From Stomorhina lunata (taxonomy: Eukaryota > Arthropoda > Insecta > Diptera > Rhiniidae), in contig OW121740.1 of the NCBI GenBank assembly GCA_933228675.1, forward strand, positions 131,533,799-131,597,798: DNA of 64,000 nucleotides, given 5' to 3'. Shown in pieces: positions 1 through 11,010 of the stretch (within the stretch, counting starts at the first letter, position 1; the number at the start of each line of letters is the position of its first letter). Made by a program: the position numbers and the translations under genes. The notes under the pieces were generated by a model. The model did no database searches, was not told where the DNA came from, and saw only the letters and a program-made list of their open reading frames with translations.

Positions 1-1221
1 CAAATAAGCAACTTAATCCCTAAGAATTATTATATTCCTTTCTATAAACTAAACATTTAAATAGTTACAGTAGAAAATTCTACCAAGTTTAAATATGAGT
101 AACTCCATAAGTATAGTCGTGTGAAATGAAAAAGGTCATAACAATCAAAAATTAGCAGTATCTTAATTTTATAGTAGCTCTGACAACCGACTTCAGTCAA
201 GATAATCGAAATGTCATTACAATATATAAGTGCTTTAAGGTTTAAAGGTCGCCATAACTATCATAAAGGGTAACATTCAATGGAATAAAAAATCTTATAT
301 ATGTTTATTACAAAAGTAAGTAATTCAAAATGTTATAATTTTCTTTAGTTTTTCGTCTCTCTGGTAATATTTTAAAAAGTTTTATTACACCTTATTAAAT
401 TTCAGTTGACTATATAAAGATATATACGAAAAATTGTTTGTATGGAATGACAGAAAAATCACTTAACTTTATGAATTTCTGGGGAATGTTGTCATATTTT
501 GTCATGTTAATATGTAAATTGACTTAATTTTATACCACACACATTTACATACATTCATACCTTCATATTTTACTTCCATACTCTTTTAATTCATTGCCAT
601 CACTCGAATCTAACAAATTTAAATCCCTATCCCAGACTTCACTTAAGGCAAAAGGCAGCAGCACACAACGCGTTCTCGTTAATATACTCATATGTATGTA
701 CTACAAAATGGTTAGGAAGACGTATAAACGTAAAATTTTACAACAACTAATAGATGATGGTTTACTGAAAAAACAACAAGAATTCCATAAATTTTCATAA
801 TAAAGACGAAAACGACTAAGTTTCGTACTTTTAGTGCAGGAAAAAAAGAACACACTTAACATACCGGAGACAAGCTAGAAATTACAAGGAAGAAGGTAAA
901 CATTGTAATAAAAAACAGTTTAAACCTAGAGGTAGAAGATCTTGGTAAAAAAGAGGAAATCAAAAATATAAAAGACAGCAATTGTACTTAAGTTTACATA
1001 TTTTATTAAAGGCGGTCGCTTTAAATTAAATGTATGACATCTCTTTTGTAAATGGTTTTGTACTTGTATGATACCAATAATATTCTATAAAAACCCGGAT
1101 TCTTAACTACAGACAAATTGATGATAATATGCAAAGTTCATAAGTCTGTTAATCTAGTGTAATATTATATCAATCTACTTGTGGTATAAGCCTATGTCTA
1201 TTGCTAAGTCTATGTCAGTTT
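1..1221. other. AT-rich edge sequence, no supported gene
   Basis: No gene is supported. A 68-codon open frame at 594-800 (+) starts at a near-cognate codon, resembles nothing I recognise and has no visible splice or promoter context, so I treat it as chance. Near 1190-1221 stray copies of the 'aagtctatgtc' motif foreshadow the minisatellite that begins at 1486. Confidence 0.5.
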
Positions 1222-1480
1222 TAGAAATTTTTTAGCTAAAAAAAAAAAAATTTATAGAAAACGTTTCTGTAAAAAAAATATTTAAGACAATTATCGATAA
1301 AAAAAACTTAATTAAACATTTTTGGCAAAAAAAATATTTAACTGAAAATTATAGAAAATTTTTCAATCAAAATACATTTTATAAAATATTTGTCATTAAA
1401 AAAATTCATATAAAATTTTTCGGTAAAAAAATTTTTCGGTAAGAAAATTTAAGTAGAAAATTTTTCGGTAAGAAAACAGG
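1222..1480. repeat. Degenerate AT-rich palindromic array
   Basis: A decayed stretch of A-run/T-run units (AAAATTTTTCGGTAA-like) related to the long arrays further right. It splits the 12-bp minisatellite: scattered minisatellite words lie to its left and the main array starts just to its right, so this AT array probably inserted into or next to the minisatellite. Confidence 0.6.
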
Positions 1481-1485
1481 AATGT

Positions 1486-4195
1486 CTTAGTATAAGTCTA
1501 TGTCTTAGTCTATGTCTTAGTCTATGTCTTAGTCTATGTCTTAGTCTATGTCTTAGTCTATGTCTTAGTCTATGTCTTAGTCTATGTCTTAGTCTATGTC
1601 TTAGTCTATGTCTTAGTCTATGTCTTAGTCTATGTCTTAGTCTATGTCTTAGTCTATGTCTTAGTCTATGTCTTAGTCTATGTCTTAGTCTATGTCTTAG
1701 TCTATGTCTTAGTCTATGTCTTAGTCTATGTCTTAGTCTATGTCTTAGTCTATGTCTTAGTCTATGTCTTAGTCTATGTCTTAGTCTATGTCTTAGTCTA
1801 TGTCTTAGTCTATGTCTTAGTCTATGTCTTAGTCTATGTCTTAGTCTATATCTTAGTCTATGTCTTAGTCTATGTCTTAGTCTATGTCTTAGTCTATGTC
1901 TTAGTCTATGTCTTAGTCTATGTCTTAGTCTATGTCTTAGTCTATGTCTTAGTCTATGTCTTAGTCTATGTCTTAGTCTATGTCTTAGTCTGTGTCTTAG
2001 TCTATGTCTTAGTCTATGTCTTAGTCTATGTCTTAGTCTATGTCTTAGTCTATGTCTTAGTCTATGTCTTAGTCTATGTCTTAGTCTATGTCTTAGTCTA
2101 TGTCTTAGTCTATGTCTTAGTCTATGTCTTAGTCTATGTCTTAGTCTATGTCTTAGTCTATGTCTTAGTCTATGTCTTAGTCTATGTCTTAGTCTATGTC
2201 TTAGTCTATGTCTTAGTCTATGTCTTAGTCTATGTCTTAGTCTATGTCTTAGTCTATGTCTTAGTCTATGTCTTAGTCTATGTCTTAGTCTATGTCTTAG
2301 TCTATGTCTTAGTCTATGTCTTAGTCTATGTCTTAGTCTATGTCTTAGTCTATGTCTTAGTCTATGTCTTAGTCTATGTCTTAGTCTATGTCTTAGTCTA
2401 TGTCTTAGTCTATGTCTTAGTCTATGTCTTAGTCTATGTCTTAATCTATGTCTTAGTCTATGTCTTAGTCTATGTCTTAGTCTATGTCTTAGTCTATGTC
2501 TTAGTCTATGTCTTAGTCTATGTCTTAGTCTATGTCTTAGTCTATGTCTTAGTCTATGTTTTAGTCTATGTCTTAGTCTATGTCTTAGTCTATGTCTTAG
2601 TCTATGTCTTAGTCTATGTCTTAGTCTATGTCTTAGTCTATGTCTTAGTCTATGTCTTAGTCTATGTGTTAGTCTATGTCTTAGTCTATGTCTTAGTCTA
2701 TGTCTTAGTCTATGTCTTAGTCTATGTCTTAGTCTATGTCTTAGTCTATGTCTTAGTCTATGTCTTAGTCTATGTCTTAGTCTATGTCTTAGTCTATGTC
2801 TTAGTCTATGTCTTAGTCTATGTCTTAGTCTATGTCTTAGTCTATGTCTTAGTCTATGTCTTAGTCTATGTCTTAGTCTATGTCTTAGTCTATGTCTTAG
2901 TCTATGTCTTAGTCTATGTCTTAGTCTATGTCTTAGTCTATGTCTTAGTCTATGTCTTAGTCTATGTCTTAGTCTATGTCTTAGTCTATGTCTTAGTCTA
3001 TGTCTTAGTCTATGTCTTAGTCTATGTCTTAGTCTATGTCTTAGTCTATGTGTTAGTCTATGTGTTAGTCTATGTCTTAGTCTATGTGTTAGTCTATGTG
3101 TTAGTCTATGTCTTAGTCTATGTCTTAGTCTATGTCTTAGTCTATGTCTTAGTCTATGTCTTAGTCTATGTCTTAGTCTATGTCTTAGTCTATGTCTTAG
3201 TCTATGTCTTAGTCTATGTCTTAGTCTATGTCTTAGTCTATGTCTTAGTCTATGTCTTAGTCTATGTCTTAGTCTATGTCTTAGTCTATGTCTTAGTCTA
3301 TGTCTTAGTCTATGTGTTAGTCTATGTCTTAGTCTATGTCTTAGTCTATGTGTTAGTCTATGTTTTAGTCTATGTCTTAGTCTATGTCTTAGTCTATGTC
3401 TTAGTCTATGTCTTAGTCTATGTCTTAGTCTATGTCTTAGTCTATGTCTTAGTCTATGTCTTAGTCTATGTCTTAGTCTATGTCTTAGTCTATGTCTTAG
3501 TCTATGTGTTAGTCTATGTCTTAGTCTATGTCTTAGTCTATGTGTTAGTCTATGTTTTAGTCTATGTCTTAGTCTATGACTTAGTCTATGTCTTAGTCTA
3601 TGTCTTAGTCTATGTCTTAGTCTATGTCTTAGTCTATGTCTTAGTCTATGTCTTAGTCTATGTCTTAGTCTATGTCTTAGTCTATGTCTTAGTCTATGTC
3701 TTAGTCTATGTCTTAGTCTATGTCTTAGTCTATGTCTTAGTCTATGTCTTAGTCTATGTCTTAGTCTATGTCTTAGTCTATGTCTTAGTCTATGTCTTAG
3801 TCTATGTCTTAGTCTATGTCTTAGTCTATGTCTTAGTCTATGTCTTAGTCTATGTCTTAGTCTATGTCTTAGTCTATGTCTTAGTCTATGTCTTAGTCTA
3901 TGTCTTAGTCTATGTCTTAGTCTATGTCTTAGTCTATGTCTTAGTCTATGTCTTAGTCTATGTCTTAGTCTATGTCTTAGTCTATGTCTTAGTCTATATC
4001 TTAGTCTATGTCTTAGTCTATGTCTTAGTCTATGTCTTAGTCTATGTCTTAGTCTATGTCTTAGTCTATGTCTTAGTCTATGTCTTAGTCTATGTCTTAG
4101 TCTATGTCTTAGTCTATGTCTTAGTCTATGTCTAGTCTATGTCTTAGTCTATGTCTTAGTCTATGTCTTAGTCTATATCTTAGTCTATGTCTATG
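1486..4195. repeat. 12-bp minisatellite TATGTCTTAGTC, ~220 copies
   Basis: Head-to-tail 12-bp units TATGTCTTAGTC. From about 1,500 to 4,130 the phase never slips, so more than 200 consecutive units differ only by substitutions; the first indel I see is a lost base near 4132, where the array starts to decay. The commonest variant (TATGTGTTAGTC) clusters at 3.05-3.56 kb. Because 12 is a multiple of three and one frame lacks stops, the array reads as a 489-residue LVYV repeat where variants remove a stop; I do not regard this as a protein. A tiny degenerate island of the same motif lies near 17,995-18,065. Confidence 0.97.
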
Positions 4196-5944
4196 CCTTA
4201 GTTTATGTCCTAATACATGGCTTCGTCTATGTCATGGTCTATGTCTACGAAATATCAAGGTTTTTATATTGTTAACGATTTTTTACAAAAAAGTAGTTTT
4301 TCAGTCAGAGGGGTCCCAAATTAGGTACCTTTTGTCAACTGGAAGCGTATTTATAGAAGTACCGAAAATTTCTGATGTCCCAAATATAATCCGAATAATT
4401 TTCATATTTTTACACTATCCCATTCAAGTTGCAAGTTACGTTTGCTTTTCGTATGGATCCTCTGACATTGGTTAAATATAAAACTATATTCAAAGTTATA
4501 TCAAATTCGAGTAAAAATTGCGGCCGAATAGATAGATATGCAAAGGTTGAATAGTAACTTACTTAGATATGTAAAGGTGGAATAGTAACTCTTATAAAAT
4601 AAACTTTTGATGTCATAATGTATTTATTCTTCCTTCAAATAAAGTAAATCTTAACTTGAAAGAATATAATAAAAACGACTAATAAAACTGACTAAAATAT
4701 CAGGAAACATTAATAACTCCAACAATTGCGCTACTATTCCTTGTACTTACTTTAATTTATACATATCTATCAGACATACGATGAGTAAGAACGAGTACCC
4801 TAGACTCAATGCAATAAACATGACTTTGTGCATCTGAACATAAAGTATCTTCTATCCACAATTGAAACCCCTCCTCATACTTATGTCACTTGCTAATTTT
4901 TTTTTCAAAATTTTTACATCTACATAACTCCCAGAAAGTCTGTCTCCCTATCATGAGTACTTACATACATATATTTCCATTCGTCTGTCGTTTGTGACAA
5001 TCTATTGAGGTAGATGATGTATTTATGAAGTTATTACATTCCTGTAATCATTCATATGAGGCTTGAATGTAGGCATCTGTTTTTTTTTACTTCATACTCA
5101 TATTTTGTTAAACAAAGTTGTTTAAAACATATGCCCACCCACAATTTAGTTGTCGTAATGCAAAAGAATTATGAATAAAGTCGGAGTTGTCTTGAATTTA
5201 TGGAATACTGCAGAATTGAACTCTTTCTTAAATGTGTATGAATTCTGTGAATTTTTTACTTTTGCCATGAAATAGTAAAAATTTACCTTGTTATGAGGTT
5301 TATTGTTTGTATTATACACTTGTAAAATTGAAAATTATTTTATATCTGCAGAATTTTTTGTCAGTTTTTGTACTAGGTCCGAAAAATGTTTATTTTTTGT
5401 CAAGAATATCAATAATTGAATTTTCCTGCATATATAAACTGTCTAATTACGAATAAGATAAAAATGTTCAAGCAAATAAAAAAGATTTTCTCAAAGTACT
5501 CAAGGTATACCACAATTCGGTAGATATTTCTAAAATAAGAAAACTTATATGGAGAAATTGCATATACTCTTTCTTTATTTAGTACTTACCAATTATTTCA
5601 ATATTTTAGTTATAAACTTATACCTTAGAAACAAAAACTTATTTTCTATCCAAAGTTAGGCAGTCCATACCACCAGAAGCCGCAGACATTTTGTAATTTT
5701 CGTAAATATCACGATCATTAATGAAACTTGTGAAAATGAGTATTAAAATCATTCAGTTGAGATTTGGATGTTAAAAAGTCGGTAAATTTATAGCAACAAA
5801 ATGTACGGTTCGAGAGAACAATGAAATATAATCTCAAACATTGTTGCCACGACACTATTATTTTTAAAAACATTCTTTAAATAATTGCAACAGAATTGGA
5901 ATATTTTTCAAAACAAAAATAAATGCTAATATTAAACAATTGTA
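4196..5944. other. AT-rich intergenic sequence
   Basis: After the decayed end of the minisatellite (to about 4,250) I see no gene, repeat hallmark or RNA. The sequence is AT-rich with short homopolymers. It may be unique sequence, but I cannot test copy number. Confidence 0.4.
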
Positions 5945-6900
5945 GATTTTTCTGTATAAATATTTTTTAGATAAAAATATTTTTCTATAGAAAATATTAT
6001 TCTCTGGAAAAAAATTAAATTCTATAGAAAATTTTTCGATAAAAATATTTTTCTGTGAACATTTTCGATACAAATATTTTACTATAAAAATATTTTTCAA
6101 TTTCAAATTTTCGAAAAAATATTTTTCTGTAGGAAAGAATTTTAATTAAAAAATTTTCTGTATAAAAATGTTCTATTCTCGATAAAAAAATCTCTAGGAA
6201 AAATTTTTGATGAAAACATTTTCATAAAAAAATTTTCTATATAAATTTTTTTCATAAAAAACATTACTATAGATTTTTGATAAAAAAAATTTTCTACAGA
6301 AAAATTTTTGACAAAAAAATGTTTTAATGAAAAATTTTTGATAAAAAAATTTTTTTATATAAAATTTTTGATAAAAAAATTTTTTTATATAAAATTTTTG
6401 ATAAAAAAATTTTTTTATATAAAATTTTTTCATAAAAAAAGTTACTTTAGATTTTTGATAAAAAAAAATTTATATAGAACAATTTTTAATAAAAAAATTT
6501 ATATAGAAAACTTTTTAATAAAAAAATTTTCTATATAAATTTTTTTCATCAACAATTTTTGATAAACAAATTTTCTATAAAAAAAATATTCCATTTTTGA
6601 TCAAATAAATTCTCTATAGAAAAATGTAGATTAAAAAATTTTCTAAAGAAAAATTTTTGATAAAAAAAATTTTATAGAAAAATTTTTGATAAAAAAAATT
6701 TTATAGAAACATTTTTGATAAAAAAAATTTTACAGAAAAATTTTTGATAAATATAGAAAATTATATAAAATTTTTTCATAAACAAATTTACTATAAATTT
6801 TTGATAAAAAAATTTTCTATATAAAATTTTTTCATAAAAAAATTTACTATAGATTTTTGATAAAAAAATTTTCTATAGAAAAATTTTTGATAACAAAATT
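5945..6900. repeat. AT-rich ~30-bp array, GATA-spacer variant, left part
   Basis: Tandem units in which A-runs followed by T-runs alternate with two spacers. One spacer is CTATAG, giving the palindrome TTTTCTATAGAAAA. The other in this block is GATA (TTTTTGATAAAAAAATTTT). Units are degenerate at the left and regular from about 6,300. Open frames inside (FLIKKF.. and NFFIKN.. repeats on either strand) are artefacts of the period. Confidence 0.9.
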
Positions 6901-7130
6901 ATCTGAACTTTTACCTTTGATTTACAAACATAATTCGTAATGAGTGTGTTTGTAAAAAAGTTAATAATTCTTCTCCTGAAGAAGATGGCCTAACCAACCA
7001 TCGAAATGCGTCAAGGAATTGGTTGGCCCATAAACATTTTTTGGGTTTTATCAAAAAAATGTCTTTTACATTAATAAATATATGTAATAGATAGGGATCA
7101 AGTGCGAATAATTATTCTTTTTGAAAAAAA
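6901..7130 (+). repeat. Hammerhead-bearing dispersed repeat, copy A
   Basis: A 230-bp segment that interrupts the AT array. It has the same order of landmarks as the copies at 23.0, 42.3 and 49.1 kb: a 'tttacaaacataattcgtaatg' block in shorter form, then a hammerhead-like core, then a TTATCAA block, then 'GGGATCAAGTGCGAATAAT' leading straight back into the array. The core is damaged (see 6971-7017). Confidence 0.75.
6971..7017 (+). ncRNA. Decayed hammerhead ribozyme core, copy A
   Basis: The core CTGAAGA is followed by one extra A before the stem-II strand GATGG. Loop and second strand (CCATC), GAAA and the cleavage triplet GTC are present, but stem III reads ATGCGT instead of ACGCGT and stem I (TTCTC with AAGGA) has an A-C mismatch at its base plus a G-T wobble. 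I expect little or no activity. Confidence 0.5.
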
Positions 7131-8345
7131 AATATATATTTATTTTTATTGAAAAATCTTCTGTTTAAAATTTTTTCATAAAAAAATTTTCTATATAAAA
7201 TTTTTTCATAAAAAAGTTTATTATAGATTTTTGATACATTTTATTTTATTAAAAAATTTTGATAAAAAAAATTTTCTATTGAAAAATGTTTGATAAAAAA
7301 ATTTTGATAAAAAAGTTTGAAAAAAAACTATCTACAGAAACATTTTTGATAAAAAATTTTCTATAGACAAATTTTTGATAAAAAAATTTTCTATAGAAAA
7401 ATGTTTGATAAAAAAATTTTCTATAGAAAAATTTTTGATAAAAAAATTTTCTATAGAAAAATTTTTGATTAAAAAATTTTCTATAGAAAAATTTTTGATA
7501 AACAAATTTTCTATAGAAAAATTTTTGATCAAAAGGTTTTGTATAGAAAATTTTTTGATAAAAAAAATTTCTTTAGAAAAATTTTTGATAAAAAAAATTT
7601 CTATAAACATTTTTTTGATAAAAAAATTTTTGATTAAAAGATTTTCTATCAAAAAATTTTTGATTAAAATATTTTCTATAGAAAAATTTTTGATAAAATA
7701 TTTTCTAGAGAAAATTTTTTGATAAAAAATTTTTCTATAGAAAAATTTTTGATAAATAAATAAATTTTCTTTAGAAATTTTTTTATTAAAAATTTTTCTG
7801 TAGAAAATTTTTTTATAAAAAAATTTTCTATAGAAAAATTTTTAATTAAAAAAATTTTCTATTTTTAATTAAACAATTTTTAATAAAAAAACTTTCTATA
7901 TAAATATTTTTGATAAAAATTTTTCTATAGAAAAACTTTTGATAAAAAAATTTTCTATAGAAAAATTGTTGATCAAGAAAAATTTTTGACAAAAAAATTT
8001 TCTATAGAACAAGTTTTGATAAAAAAATGTTCTATAGAACAAGTTTTGACAAAAAATGTTCTATAGAAAAATTTTTGATAAAAAAATTTTCCGTAGAAAA
8101 ATTTTTGATAAAAAAATTTTCTATGGAAAAATTTTTGATAAAAAAATTTTCTATAGAAAAATTTTTGATAAAAAAATTTTCTATAGAAAAATTTTTGATA
8201 AAAAAATTTTCTATAGAAAAATTTTCTATAGAAAAATTTTTGATAAAAAAATTTTCTATAGAAAAATTTTTGATAAAAAAATTTTCTATAGAAAAATTTT
8301 TGATAAAAAAATTTTCTATAGAAAAATTTTTGATAAAAATATTTT
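7131..8345. repeat. AT-rich ~30-bp array, GATA-spacer variant, right part
   Basis: Continuation of the 5,945-6,900 array after the hammerhead-bearing repeat. Units between 8,060 and 8,340 are almost identical to each other (A-run, TTTTTGATAAAAAAATTTTC, then TATAG), showing recent local amplification. Units near 7,150-7,300 and 7,760-7,900 are older. Long repetitive open frames on both strands are by-products. Confidence 0.92.
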
Positions 8346-9464
8346 GAAAAAAAGGAATAAAAAATAATTTAAAATATGGATCGATTGTCTCGAAATTTAG
8401 TAAATTGATTTTAGTCTACACAAAACAGATTTTTGGTGATTTCCATCACATTTTTGTAACTTTTCATTTAGGTCTTATATGCAAGGTAAGGTCAAAATAG
8501 ACTGCTTTCAAAGAAATTCTGTACTTGTAAAGTTTTCAAAATATGTACCTTCGGTATTTAGAATAAAATGAAGAAAAATTAAAATATTTTTTCATGTGTA
8601 ACACCTAAGTATCTAATTCCTTACAAATACTCAAGTTTTTCATATTTTTTTCTTTATTATTTTGAAATATTATATATATTTTTTTTCCCTTCCTTTAATT
8701 CTCTATAGGAAGTCAAAATGTCTTTTTTTTATAAATATTTTCTTTGTGTATTTTTATGCTTAATTGTATAAACTTTTGTCTAAGCCATTCATTCAGTCTG
8801 TCTGTCCATTACTTCTCTTTTGGATTTTTTTTTGTTTATTTTTCGTCAATGTTGTCTGAAAATTAATTCTTGTCAAGTTAAGCAATTTCTTTGGAATTAG
8901 ATACCGCTTCTTTTCGTCTCTTGTGTATTTTTTATGAAATTTTATAGATATACTTTTATATGTAAGTAAGTATTTGATATTTATTATTTCTTGTAACTTA
9001 AATACCCCGTATATCAAAATCAAGCACTTAAACCGACTAAAACGGAAAAATGACTAAATTTTCTTTGCCAAACGACTGTTGGCTCACACTTATAAGCTTT
9101 GATTTTTTTTTTGTATTTAGTTATAAAATTGGCTTTTACCTGCTCCACTGTCTGGTGGTTTTAGAATTCATTTTTTTGCCATTTTTTTTAACAATTTGCG
9201 GGTTTGGTTTTGATGGAGTCGTGTAATTCTTGGGAACACTCCTTCAATTTCTTATTCATTTAATTGTTTTTAAATTATTCATACAATCCATCCGTTTTTG
9301 TTTTAACATTTTATTTAAACAAATGAAAAAAAAAAAACGATTTTGTAGAAATATTTTGTTATTGATCTTAGTGATGAATGTACAAAAGATTTGTCAGTTA
9401 TAAGATTTATTAGAACTTTTTTTTTTGTTACAGAAAGATATAGAAATACACTAAGAAAAATTTG
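8346..9464. other. AT-rich sequence without a gene
   Basis: No gene or repeat signature that I can support. A 76-codon open frame on the minus strand (8,793-9,023) has no recognisable motif and lies in low-complexity T-rich DNA. Confidence 0.4.
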
Positions 9465-9590
9465 TATGTCTCGACTTGACGCAAAGTTTGGATATGCCAG
9501 TTAAATGAAAAAATGAGGGGTTTCTTCAGATTTTTGAAAAAATTATTATTGTTTTAATGTTTACAAATATATATTAGAAATTTGGTTGAA
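9465..9590 (-). repeat. Short dispersed repeat, inverted relative to 13,021-13,110
   Basis: The segment with 'acttgacgcaaagtttgga' and 'gaggggtttcttcagattt' is the diverged reverse complement of sequence at 13,021-13,110. It is a fragment of an old interspersed repeat; family unknown. Confidence 0.6.
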
Positions 9591-9837
9591 AATTGTAGCC
9601 GTTACTTAAATTGTTCAATTTTATATATGAAAAATGTTTGCTAATTTTCACTTTATTGTGAATAAAACCAATTCTTATTCATGTATTTTTACGAAATAAG
9701 GCTTCGGTTATTTATAATATTTACAGTTTTAAGACCGTAAAATAAAATGGTAAGTTTATGAAATCTTAATTTTTTTTATGAATCTTTGAAAAATAAAAAT
9801 GTTTTGATTTTGCAAAACAAAAAAAAATGTTATTAGA

Positions 9838-10090
9838 AAGTTTTACTGCACTAAGATCCCAATTTATTAAAATTATTCATTATTGTAATAAATAGTTTTT
9901 TGATAAAACCAAAAAAATGTTGCTTAGGCAATCTTTCCTCCACGCGTTTCGATGGTTGGTTAGACAAATTTAGACCACACATTATATCTTATTTGCGGGA
10001 CAGAATAAATACGAATTATTGTGCCCAACAATTATTTACATAAAGCGAAGATTATCATCTGAACAGAAACACACAACATTTTTCAGTTTT
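9838..10090 (-). repeat. Hammerhead-bearing dispersed repeat, copy B (deleted core)
   Basis: Same subfamily as the 44,908-45,272 copy: the end block with 'GTATTGCACTAAGATCCC'-like sequence, a TTATTACAAT..ATTGTAATAA hairpin, then on the minus strand the 3' half of a hammerhead (CCATC, GAAA, CGCGT, then G instead of C at the cleavage position, then GAGGA). The 5' half (CTGANGA and the first stem-II strand) is replaced by unrelated bases, so this ribozyme is dead. Confidence 0.75.
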
Positions 10091-10261
10091 ATCATTTCTT
10101 TATTTCCCACACTTTTTTTGTTGCTTTGTTTGCGACTAAGACAAAAATGCTATAAAGGGGGTTCAAAAAAGATTTAAATAAACAAAAGTTTATTTTAAAA
10201 CTTGGCACAAGTGCAGCCATTTTTATTCAAAAGGGGTTTTTAAAAATTTTGCTACATTAAA

Positions 10262-10352
10262 CATTTAATTGAAATGTTTTTCTGTAGTGTATTGCACTAA
10301 GATCCCAATTTATTACAATTATTTATTATTGTAATAAATACTTTTTTGATAA
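10262..10352 (-). repeat. Solo end fragment of the hammerhead-bearing repeat
   Basis: About 90 bp carrying the same end sequence as 9,838-9,925 (GTAGTGTATTGCACTAAG, then the TTATTACAAT hairpin and TTTTTTGATAAAACC), in the same orientation, without any ribozyme core. Similar solo ends occur at 52.6, 54.2 and 55.7 kb. Confidence 0.75.
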
Positions 10353-10493
10353 AACCAAAACATTTTTTACATATTTATGTGAAAAACTTCACTACCGTTG
10401 ACCATATGAAAAAATTGTCTTATCAAGGCTTAAAGAGAATTTCGTGGTGTTTATTTAAACGAGTATAGATGAGTCAATCCCAAGGAATTTTGT

Positions 10494-11010
10494 GTTTTTA
10501 CTGTTATATTTCAATGAAAATTTTAAAAGTCGCTCAAGGTAGCCTTTAATTACATTTTGATACAAATTAACCCTTGCGTATCCATGGGCTCAATATGAAC
10601 TGATATTAGATAATTATACGACTGAAAAAACGGTTAAATTAACCAAAGACTTTCATGGCTTAATTAATGTCGAAGAAGAATAATGTATTATTACAATGTA
10701 TACAAGAGCACAGACAAATATATCTCACCTTTTTAATACAACATATAAAAAGTTAAATTATAAATGGAGTTTTATTCAAATCCCTTATTTACTCGGGTTA
10801 ATTTCTAAAAAAAAAATATGACAGAAAGAAGCTTTTGAAAGTATATTTTATCATGTATATTACACATATTTAAATACTTCTGTGTCAGTTAAAAACTGAA
10901 CCATTTTGAGCCATTGGGTACGCAAGGGTTAATTTGCATAAACATGTAATTAAAGGCTCCTCTGAATGATTTTTGGAATTTTCATTTAAATATAACAATA
11001 AAAACATTAA
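10494..11010. mobile_element. Foldback element with ~100-bp inverted repeats, piggyBac-like inner ends
   Basis: Arms 10,494-10,598 and 10,903-11,010 are inverted copies with moderate divergence (shared blocks such as GCCTTTAATTACAT and AATTAACCCTTGCGTA). Within the arms, TTAA at 10,567-10,570 and 10,929-10,932 flanks inverted CCCTTGCGTAYCCA ends. That resembles a 358-bp piggyBac-type non-autonomous element (TTAA target, CCC ends). The arms continue outside TTAA, so it may instead be a longer foldback element in which TTAA is incidental. No transposase is present. Confidence 0.6.

Noticed and set aside
2666..4135. 489-residue open frame of LVYV repeats
   Set aside because: Direct consequence of the 12-bp minisatellite in a stop-free frame; no start context, domain or non-repetitive part.
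1486..4195. CRISPR-like array
   Set aside because: No spacers: units are contiguous 12-bp repeats, and the genome is eukaryotic.
7332..8367. Several 76-115-codon Phe/Ile/Lys-rich open frames on both strands
   Set aside because: Translation of the 30-bp AT array in a frame without stops; identical motifs appear on both strands because the unit is palindromic.
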